A program made the position numbers and the translations under genes. 64,000 bases of DNA, taken from positions 1,956,501 to 2,020,500 of the forward strand of contig JAREIK010000385.1 in assembly GCA_029783825.1 (NCBI GenBank), in the 5' to 3' direction. Positions 12,401 to 21,800 of the stretch are shown piece by piece. Positions within the stretch are counted from its first letter, which is position 1, and each line of letters opens with the position of its first letter. Under the pieces are notes generated by a model. It ran no database searches. It saw only the letters and a program-made list of their open reading frames with translations, and had not been told where the DNA came from. Origin of the DNA: Sapria himalayana (taxonomy: Eukaryota > Streptophyta > Magnoliopsida > Malpighiales > Rafflesiaceae).

Positions 12401-13810
12401 TCAAATTTAAGACCTATTATTTTTCGACAGAGTCACTTATCATCAAATTAAGTTATGAGAGATTAATATGTTGATAATCTTAACCTCAAAAAAATAAGAG
12501 ATCTTATGTTTTATAACAAAAACACTAATCATCAAATTAAGTAATGAGAGATTAATATTTTGATAGTTTTATCCCCAAAAATAAGAGAGGCAATGTATCA
12601 TAATGCTCAAATTTAAGACCTATTATTTTTCGACAGAGTCACTTATCATCAAATTAAGTTATGAGAGATTAATATGTTGATAATCTTAACCTCAAAAAAA
12701 TAAGAGATCTTATGTTTTATAACAAAAACACTAATCATCAAATTAAGTTATGAGAGATTAATATTTTGATAGTTTTATCCCCAAAAATAAGAGAGACAAT
12801 GTATCATAATGCTCAAATTTAAGACCTATTATTTTTCGACAGAGTCACTTATCATCAAATTAAGTTATGAGAGATTAATATGTTGATAATCTTAACCTCA
12901 AAAAAATAAGAGATCTTATGTTTTATAACAAAAACACTAATCATCAAATTAAGTAATGAGAGATTAATATTTTGATAGTTTTATCCCCAAAAATAAGAGA
13001 GGCAATGTATCATAATGCTCAAATTTAAGACCTATTATTTTTCGACAGAGTCACTTATCATCAAATTAAGTTATGAGAGATTAATATGTTGATAATCTTA
13101 ACCTCAAAAAAATAAGAGATCTTATGTTTTATAACAAAAATACTAATCATCAAATTAAGTTATGAGATATTAATATTTTGATAGTTTTATCCCAAAAAAT
13201 AAGAGAGGCAATGTATCATAATGCTCAAATTTAAGACCTATTATTTTTTGACAGAGTCACTTATCATCAAATTAAGTTATGAGAGATTAATATGTTGATA
13301 ATTTTAACCTCAAAAAAATAAGAGATCTTATGTTTTATAACAAAAAAACTAATCATCAAATTAAGTCGTGAGAGATTAATATTTTAATAGTTTTATCCAT
13401 AAAAATAAGAGAGGCAATGTATCATAATGCTCAAATTTAAGACTTATTATTTTTTGACAGAGTCACTTATCATCAAATTAAGTTATGAGAGATTAATATG
13501 TTGATAATCTTAACCTCAAAAAAATAAGAGATCTTATGTTTTATAACAAAAACACTAATCATCAAATTAAGTTATGAGAGATTAATATTTTGATAGTTTT
13601 ACTCATTAATAAGAGAGATTACGTATGATTTATCTCAAATTTGAGACCTATTATCTTTTTGACAAGATCACTTATTATCAAATTAAATTATTAGAGCTTG
13701 ATATTGTAATAATTTTATTACCCTCAAAAAATAAGAGAGATCAAGTCTGATAAGTTTCAAATTTGAGATCCACTCTCTTTCTACAAAGATACTTATTATC
13801 AAACCAAGAC
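9400..13810. repeat. Satellite array with 206-bp dimeric unit
   Basis: 'cttatgtttt' recurs exactly every 206 bp from 10031 to 13533 (18 landmarks). Each 206-bp unit is two related monomers of 117 and 89 bp, both starting near 'gagagattaatat(g/t)ttgata'; the shorter one lacks about 28 bp. Left of 9990 the landmarks are single, diverged monomers spaced 114-122 bp (9406, 9522, 9636, 9758, 9874, 9991). Right of about 13120 the units diverge again and break down by 13810. Central copies are almost identical. The array lies between the convergent 3' ends of HDA2 and the kinase gene and has no coding capacity. Confidence 0.95.
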
Positions 13811-14471
13811 ATGATCTCAATGAATAAATTATATTCAAATTACTCTATATAATTTGATATTCAATATGAGAGATGTGAATTTGCATTTGAAAATATTTTC
13901 ATATTTTGAGTTTATATGTGTTGCATCAATGGTATTCATTTTATACGTAGAAAAATGAATAGTGATTCACTACAAAATACTAATAATGTTACATCTTGCA
14001 TTAATTGCTCACCTAAACATGCAATATGACTTTGTGGTTCAGCTGACCTATTCCATGAAGTAAGCCAAGTGTTGATATATAGCCTGAATGGGTCCAATGG
14101 AGGTGTTTATGGACCCAAAAAACAGTGATCAAGGTTCATCAGCCATGGCTTATGGGTGCGATCTGGTCTGGATAAAAAGAAACAGTGATCAAGGTTCTTA
14201 ATTGATCATGTAAGATGTGTATGTGTTCTTCCACTTCATGGAGTATCTGAACTATTCTCTTGTGGCAATGAATTTGATTTGATACAAAGCAATGCTTATC
14301 ATCTCAACGAAATTTCATAATTGTTAGTTCTTAATGTGTCCGATGAGCAGAATGGTGCACGCTAATTGTTTGACAGAGAGCTGAGAATGATGCATTCCAT
14401 GTGTTTGATGAAATGCCCGGGGGATGGGATGGAGACAAACTTAGGAACTCGTTTGGGTTTCTGCTCAGCCA
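13811..14471. other. Intergenic DNA, 3' of the kinase gene
   Basis: Unique-looking AT-rich sequence between the satellite array and the kinase stop codon. It contains a short direct duplication ('aaacagtgatcaaggttc' near 14120 and 14180). It presumably includes the kinase 3' UTR and polyadenylation region (minus strand), but no clear signal decides the end. No gene is seen. Confidence 0.5.
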
Positions 14472-16316
14472 CTAAATATTATGTAAGGAAGGAGGAGGAG
14501 ATAACTCGAATGGAACAATCGGATGATCCGTTTCTCCCTTTAAAATCCTCACAATCTCTGCTATATCAGGCCTCGACTCTGGTATCTTCTGTAAGCAAAT
14601 CAGTGCCAAGTTTATGCACAGCCCTGCCTGTTCTTCGTCATAATCATTCTTCAATCGTTCATCCACAAGCTCTAATGTATCCTGGGTCTGAGCCAAGTGT
14701 TTGCACCAGCTGACCAAGTTTGCTTTCTCCAAATCCATCGGCAGATCAGCAACATGCAGTGGCCTCCTGCCTGAAACAACCACAAGAATCAAAACCCCAA
14801 AACTGTATATGTCAGCTTTCTCCATCAAACCCCCGTACGAACCATTCTCTGGCGCAATGTAGCACAGGGTTCCTCTCATGCTTGTAGTGCTGCTTAGTTC
14901 ATGGCTATGGAGATCTCTGCTCCACGTGTCACTAACTATGGAATGAATGTTCCTCTTCTTCCAGCCTTTTCTGAAACTAATTTCTGTGCTTGTTGGGCTC
15001 GTTTGATGATGATGATGAAGATGATGATGATGTTCTTGGTTGTTTGAATCCGAAATAGGTATCATATGACTTAGTTTCTTCTTCTTTTTCTTCTCCTTTC
15101 TCTTCATTTCATCCATGTGTTCTTCCTTCCACCATTCTTGCATCTTCCTCTCCTTTCTCTTTTCTTTTTCATGATGTTTTTGATTTGATTCCTTTTGATG
15201 AGGACCCAAATTTGAGTCTTCATTGTTGAGCTCCAGCGATGGAGATAAATTGGAAGAATCTTTCATCTGGTGAGTCATGTGGTTCCCCATCCACTCAATT
15301 ACGTGATCTCTGCTACGTGATTCTGAATTTGTGTTCTGTCCCCACCACCAATCTTTTCTCCATTGTTCATAGCTTGGAGAGTCAGAATCATCCATGGCAG
15401 GACTGTTCAACTCCTTGCTATGTTCATGTTCCAGGCTAAAGGGTTCATCACCATCATCTTCACCACCACCACAAGGGCTATGCAGGCTACATGCTTTTCC
15501 ATCGCTGGATCTGTGATCATTCCTATGGAAGCTTTCTGTGATAGAGCTGCCACAAAGTTCCTGATCCTCGCTCTTGTCCAACTCTCTGCTAAAATCTTCA
15601 GGCCCGCCCTCCTTGAATCGCGCCAACCCAAAATCTGAAATCTTGGCTCTGAAATCAAAATCTAGCAAAACATTGCTGGGCTTAATGTCGCCGTGAATTA
15701 CTGCGGGATGGCACGCAGTGTGGAGAAACTCGAGCCCTCTTGCAACGTCGAGGATCACGTTGAACCTTCTCTCCCAGCTAAGACATGGGTTTCGTTCTCC
15801 GAACAGCGCTTCCTGCAGGCTTTTATTAGGCATGTACTCGTGAACAAGAAACCTGTTCTTCTTCTTCTTCTCCTCGGCACAGCAATAACCTAGCAGAGTA
15901 ATCAAGAATGGCGTCTTCGAATTGCCTAGGATCTGCAGCTCGTTCTCGAACTCTCTTCGAGAATTCGCAGGCGCATCGTCTAGCCTCTTTATGGCTCGCA
16001 GCTTACCTTCTCTCGAAATGCCCAAAAACACAGTGCCCGAGCCTCCTCTGCCGATTATATTCGCATCGTCGAAGTTATTGGTGGCGGACATGAGTTCGCT
16101 GTAAGTGAAGGATTGAAGGTCTAGGCCGGAAACGGATTGCGGGGAGATCGCCGCTCCGCGTTTCAGAAAGGAAGAGTAGGCATGGTACAGGGAGTAAATC
16201 ACGGTGAAGATGATTACCAGGGAGGCCGAAATCAAGAACACCAGGAACAGAACTCCTCCCTCGGCCGGCAGCCCTAGCCGGTGGTGGTTCAGTTTGAGCA
16301 GACGGTGTCGCGGCAT
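14472..16316 (-). CDS. Receptor-like Ser/Thr kinase, At2g45590/At4g25390 type
   Basis: A single-exon gene of 614 residues encoding a membrane-anchored kinase with almost no extracellular part. One transmembrane helix (about 21-44) follows a short basic N-terminus. The kinase begins near residue 70: glycine loop GRGGSGTVFLG, lysine AIK at 110, catalytic loop HGDIKPSN at 208-215, DFG at 228-230, APE at 488-490, DIYSFG at 502-507. HGD instead of HRD makes it a non-RD kinase. Between DFG and APE lies a roughly 250-residue charged insert with Lys/Glu-rich, Trp and His-rich stretches. Long inserts at this place are known in the Arabidopsis relatives, which are also intronless. Substrate and ligand are unknown. 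All core catalytic motifs are intact, so it is probably functional. Confidence 0.92.
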   Translation of the reverse strand: MPRHRLLKLNHHRLGLPAEGGVLFLVFLISASLVIIFTVIYSLYHAYSSFLKRGAAISPQSVSGLDLQSFTYSELMSATNNFDDANIIGRGGSGTVFLGISREGKLRAIKRLDDAPANSRREFENELQILGNSKTPFLITLLGYCCAEEKKKKNRFLVHEYMPNKSLQEALFGERNPCLSWERRFNVILDVARGLEFLHTACHPAVIHGDIKPSNVLLDFDFRAKISDFGLARFKEGGPEDFSRELDKSEDQELCGSSITESFHRNDHRSSDGKACSLHSPCGGGEDDGDEPFSLEHEHSKELNSPAMDDSDSPSYEQWRKDWWWGQNTNSESRSRDHVIEWMGNHMTHQMKDSSNLSPSLELNNEDSNLGPHQKESNQKHHEKEKRKERKMQEWWKEEHMDEMKRKEKKKKKKLSHMIPISDSNNQEHHHHLHHHHQTSPTSTEISFRKGWKKRNIHSIVSDTWSRDLHSHELSSTTSMRGTLCYIAPENGSYGGLMEKADIYSFGVLILVVVSGRRPLHVADLPMDLEKANLVSWCKHLAQTQDTLELVDERLKNDYDEEQAGLCINLALICLQKIPESRPDIAEIVRILKGETDHPIVPFELSPPPSLHNI

Positions 16317-16779
16317 GGCTGATCGATTCTGTTCTTGCCTGGTTTCTCCTGCTTGCCCGCCGATCTAATCCATGAACTCGAGTATAGTTCGAGAAAGTGG
16401 ATTTCGTCAGAAAAGTAGATTCTCGTTGGGTTGTCACTTTCTCTTTTCTTCTTTATTGGAAGTTTAAATGCCTGGGCCATGCCTTTGTTCGGTGATTCCA
16501 TCGCTGCAGTTATGTTCTTGCTGACGACCAGAGTTTAAGCAGAAAGAAATAAAATCATTAATTTCACTTTGTGGCAAATTATTCCTCCTTGTCAGCACTA
16601 ACTAATAATAATAATAATATTATTATTACTATTAATTTATTGTAAAATATTTTTTTAAAAAAAATTTCAAAGCGAAAAATATTTACACTTTTTGCATCTC
16701 ATCGTCAGAAACCCAAAATAAAAGGATAAAAAAAGATCATGTGGGCATTTAAAAATAAAAGAATAAAAAAAAAATAGTT

Positions 16780-16868
16780 GGCCACATACCCAAGCTGAGG
16801 TCCCCCCCGGTTTGATTCCCTTGGGCCACCTACCCAAGCTGAGGTCCGAAGTTTGATTCTCCTGGCCA
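16780..16868. repeat. 44-bp tandem duplication with tRNA-like B-box motifs
   Basis: 'ggccac(a/c)tacccaagctgaggtc' occurs at 16780 and 16824, each followed by a GTTTGATTCYC motif that resembles a pol III B box. This could be a SINE fragment, but no A box, poly-A tail or target duplication was recognised. Confidence 0.4.
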
Positions 16869-17226
16869 AGGTTTTTCCTTGCGTCCCACATGGTGTCCAT
16901 GGTTAGTAGGGTATAATGGTCACCCAATAAGCTGGCCCAGGCACTCTCATCATCAAGGGTGTCTACTTATCTTAGAATCTAGGAAGGTTACAAAAACTAT
17001 CACATCAGAAAATACCTATTATACCCTTTTTTAGTTGCCATACGGGCCTTACCCCCATAAGCAAGGTTTGATTTTTAAGTAAAAAAGAAAAATAAAAAAT
17101 AATATATTTCCATTGATTGATATCATAAATCACAATATAATTACAACAATCCAAAAACTACCAACAATTCAACTCCTTAATAGCAAATAAGTAATAAGTT
17201 CTACAATCCTTAGATGACATCCAGCA

Positions 17227-17265
17227 CACGCACGCACACACACACACATGCACACACACACACAT

Positions 17266-17305
<40 letters not shown>
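17227..17305. repeat. CA microsatellite
   Basis: An interrupted (CA)n run, with 'atgcaca' and 'cgcacg' interruptions, downstream of the CNGC stop codon. Confidence 0.9.
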
Positions 17306-17467
17306 CACAAGCTAGAACTGCTTGATATAATGAAAAAAGAAAACTTTTTTATTTTCATTTGAATTCTACTTTAGAGAAAAAAATTTCGAAGACATTCCCA
17401 AATAAAAAAAAAAGGGTTCATTTATACACATTTAATAAGCAAAACAATGAAAAGCTAAGCAAAAGAA

Positions 17468-18286
17468 TTATTTGGAGCAGAAATCAGGCTCCTCTGGCTT
17501 AAGCAGCTTGGTGACCCCCCTTGGTGGAAGATGGTTTCTGAGCCGGTGGGAAAGCAAAGCGTTAGCAGCAAACTGAGAGGCAAAAAAGGTGGGGCCGAGC
17601 ATGGACCGGGAGACGCGTCCAGTTTCCAAACCAGGCAAGCCGCCGACGCCTCCGCCGCCGCCTAATTCTTCTTCCCTGTCACTGGCAGAGCAGAATTCAG
17701 CAGCTTTTCTTTTGGCATAACGGCGCCAGGCAGCCTGGATGAAACAGGCAGCCCAAGTCCTCCACTGCTGCGAGTAGAAGCGGAAAGTGTGTTGGAGCTG
17801 CCTGCTGTGAAGCCTCCTGAACTGGCTGGCTACGAATTTTAACTCCTCCGCCACCAGAGCAAAGGCCTCCACCTCCGTCAAGGTCTGAACGGTGCGCGTG
17901 GAGGAAGGCAAGCTGTCTCCGGCCTTGGGGTCTAGAGCCCACGTAAGAAGTTCCTCCCCACAAAAATCACCGTCCTTCAGCAGTCCCCGGTTGAAAAATC
18001 CCGTCCGGCCACCATCCGTCGTTATGCTCTCGAGGCATCCACGGATTATGAAGAGCATTTCGTCCACCGGGTCCCCTTCCCTCACAATGTAGGTGTTCTC
18101 CGTGTATAAACTCGGCTTCAATCTCTCGCAAATTGCATCCAACAACCTCTCATCCATGTTGGCAAATAAAGGAACCTGCATGTTACATACACATCATTTA
18201 TATATGTTTGTGTATATATATATGTACATATATATGTATAAATAGATATAAACACACACACACACATATATATATGTTTATATGTC

Positions 18287-18355
<69 letters not shown>

Positions 18356-18531
18356 GTTTATGTCTACACACACACACACAAACATATACAAATACACATA
18401 CATTAAATATATAAAACACACACAAACACAAATATATATAGACACAAACACACATATATAGAAACACATTAATATATATATATATATAGACACCCACACA
18501 CACACACACATATATATATGTTTATATGTCT

Positions 18532-18568
<37 letters not shown>

Positions 18569-18828
18569 TATAAACATACAGATAAACACACATAAATTAC
18601 ATATATATAACACAAACACAAACATATATTCAAACACACACACACACACATTAATATATATATATATATAGACATTAATATGTGTGTGTGTGTATACACA
18701 CCCACATACATATATATACATATACACACCCATATATATATATATATATATATACACAAATATACATATATATATAAACACACGCAAATATAACACAAAC
18801 ACATATATATAGACACAAATACATACAT

Positions 18829-18866
<38 letters not shown>

Positions 18867-21800
18867 AAACATTACTTAATAAATGAAATCATACATATTG
18901 CACAATACTCTTACTTTAGACAAAAATATAAGAGATTAATATCTAAACAATCTTATTCTTAAAAATCAAAGAAGTTATGTATGATTAGAGATATGAAACG
19001 GGCCGGAGCAGGCAGGGACGGCCCGGCCCGGCCCTTTTTTTCGGGTCCAACCGAGCTGGCGTGTTGTGCCCGGCACGATACAGTTCCTTAAACATAAGAC
19101 ATATCACCGTTGGATGAAGATACTTGTAATCACACTAAAGCATAATCTCTTGCATACACATTCAATACAAAAACTTCCTAATTAACCAATCAGTCGAGTA
19201 TTATTCTTTTCTAAATATATTTAATTTTAAAATTCTTATTAAATCTAGTGTGTTAGTATTTGTGTAATGACGCACATACGCACGTACCCTTTTAACCAAA
19301 TTCAAACAGAGGTGTCGCTTGATATCTCTCCTCAAATCCTTCGGGAGACTCTGAACCAAGCTCTCCTCATCCACTCCTCGTGTTTCTAACCATTTATACT
19401 GATCGTATCGCCTAACTCGTTCTCGAAGATCCTGCGGGAGCAAGCGATGGCGCATCCATTGCTCCGAATCAAGCCTTTTGATCCTCATCTCCTCTAGCCG
19501 TACTGTTAGAGACTGCAAATATGTCTGCGAAAGAAAAAAAAGAGAAAAAAAAAAAGGCCACTCTATGAATCATTAAAAATATTTGATGACATGTTATTTT
19601 ACTCTACAAAATAGAACACATACTATTATTGATTAAAAAAATTGTTCTTTTCATCTTGCTTTTTTCATGCTCTGATGTTATCTTTACATGAAATTATTAA
19701 ATTAATACTTATTTTAGTGAAAATAATAACATGTCATATTAGATGAGATAAGTGTCATTACTTTTAGTTAAACATAAAAATTTTATTCGCTCATTTTCAT
19801 ATAAAAGCTTATAATATGGACCAACTAATAATATGGAGATTGTATCAATTCCTCAAGACTCCGACTTTAGTAAAAGATATATGAGAGATTAATATCTAGA
19901 GAATCTTACTTTCAAAAATTAGAGATTATGTCCAATTAAACTCAAACTCAAGATGTATCACCCTTGAGAAAGACATTTATCATTGCATTAAGGTATGATC
20001 TCAAAAATATGTAAACAAAATAAAAATTTATCAAATAATCAATCATCTCAATATTATTCTAGATCAAATATATTAAATTTTACTTTTCTTATGAGATATG
20101 ATATATTAATATATATACATATATATAAATATATATAAATATATATATATGCATATATTTTACATATACATATGAAATATATTAGTGATATAATTTAATT
20201 ATAATGATCAGATGTGTTTAAACCATCACTAATATACTTGATCTCATAAAAACTTCAAAATTAAATATGCTTAATAACAATTACTATTGAGATGATTGAC
20301 CAATGTAAAAATTTTTCGTATGCATCTATCCTAAAGTTAACAAGAAAGAATTAAGAGGCGAGTAGAAAAATATTTTAAAAAAAAATTAATTGCTATGATC
20401 AAGATTAGCATATTCTAGATAATTCTTTCCCTTATGATTAGGCAACATACAAGTTATGTTTGTAAACTACAAATTAGTGTGTTTAGGATTAATCTTAATG
20501 ATTATTAATGTAAATGAATAATATCCTAATTAAGGTGATTATGATCATGATCATGATCATGATCATTATTCATTATTAAATATGATATCATGAACATTAT
20601 AGTCATATCAATTCAATTAATTGTTCATCCGAGAGAAGATTCCATAAATGAAAAATTGTTACAATTATTGTTTCCATCAAAGAGAGATAAGCAAGCATAA
20701 ATTTTCGTTAATCTGAAAGTGAAGCTATGAATTTTATGCGAAGCTCTTGTTCTTGCAGCATGGTAAGTTGGGTATTTCATGTTTATCTAATGGATTTTTA
20801 TGAATTCGAATTCAACATTGCACATAATAAGCTCATGGAGGAGGAGAGATGGCTAAGAAACCTGGGTGTTTAGCATTGACGGACCTGCATGTTTCCGATC
20901 AGAAGTGCGAAGAGGATAAGGCCAGAGATGGCCAATGCTATCGAAAACAAAACCTCCAGCGGATACGTGCTGGTTGCCAGGCCTTGCCCAAGCGTGCTGC
21001 AGAACAACACAACGTCTCCATCAGATCCATCGGACAGAAAGTGGACGCGAGCGTTCAATAAAACGCAGTCCGCACCATACCTCAGATTTTGCAGGCCCCA
21101 CCACAGGCAGTACAGGAACTTGGACGTGAAGTTGCGGGAAGAAACAATGTCCGACGACATGGCCTGGGTATAAATTCCGTAGTGAAATGGCGGATTATCA
21201 TCGTCAACGACGGCGCACCTGCTGCCGAGGACGTCGTCGCTGATCCGTCGCCAGCCATGGAAACCGGCCAATTCTCTATTACCGCAGTACAGGAAGTCTA
21301 TGTCACACTTCCCACTCTCTACGCATGCTTTCTGCCAGCACGCGTCTTTCCGTTCCACTGCCAGCAAATACCAGAATGCCCCCGCTATCTGCAATGCAAT
21401 ATCTAATACACCTCACCCCACAGGTTCACACAAACACACGCACGCACTCACGCACTCACGCACTCACGCACGCACTCCCGCACGCACGCACGCACACAGA
21501 GGCCATTCAATTATAAACTAGGCATGCATTGGAAAAGCTACTCACGTGACTGGCAAGTATGTACCACAGTAGATAATACGCTGCCCCTGCCCACGCACTC
21601 TCGGCAAAGACACCCGCAGTCTTCTTCAGGTTTGAACTTAAAGGTAGGAAGCGAATAAACCTCGGAACATACTGAAGAAAGACGATGAGCAACAAGGCTT
21701 GTTTCGTTGCCACTACCTCCGAGCCTTTCTTTTTGTTGTTGAGATACTTCCACACCACGATCTTCGCGAGGCAAAAAAAATAAACAAATAAATAAAATGA

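Larger units (their letters stand above)
16317..17467. other. Intergenic DNA: kinase promoter side, small repeats
   Basis: Between the kinase start codon and the CNGC stop codon. It should hold the kinase promoter and 5' UTR (minus strand). No TATA box can be singled out. The 3' half holds a 44-bp tandem duplication (16780-16868) and a CA microsatellite, listed separately. No gene is seen. Confidence 0.5.

Noticed and set aside
9400..13810. Regular repeats resembling a CRISPR array
   Set aside because: Whole 206-bp units repeat head to tail with no variable spacers, in a plant genome; it is a satellite.
14366..16104. Several plus-strand open frames over the kinase
   Set aside because: Antisense shadows of the 614-residue kinase frame.
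16780..16868. tRNA gene suggested by B-box-like motifs
   Set aside because: No A box and no cloverleaf fold could be drawn; at most a SINE fragment.
18133..18872. Long open frames on both strands
   Set aside because: Translations of CA/TA dinucleotide repeats; no coding signal, and they lie inside a CNGC intron.
20870..21394. A 28-residue extra segment in the CNGC pore
   Set aside because: It is an 84-bp GT-AG intron that happens to be in frame; removing it restores the family sequence.
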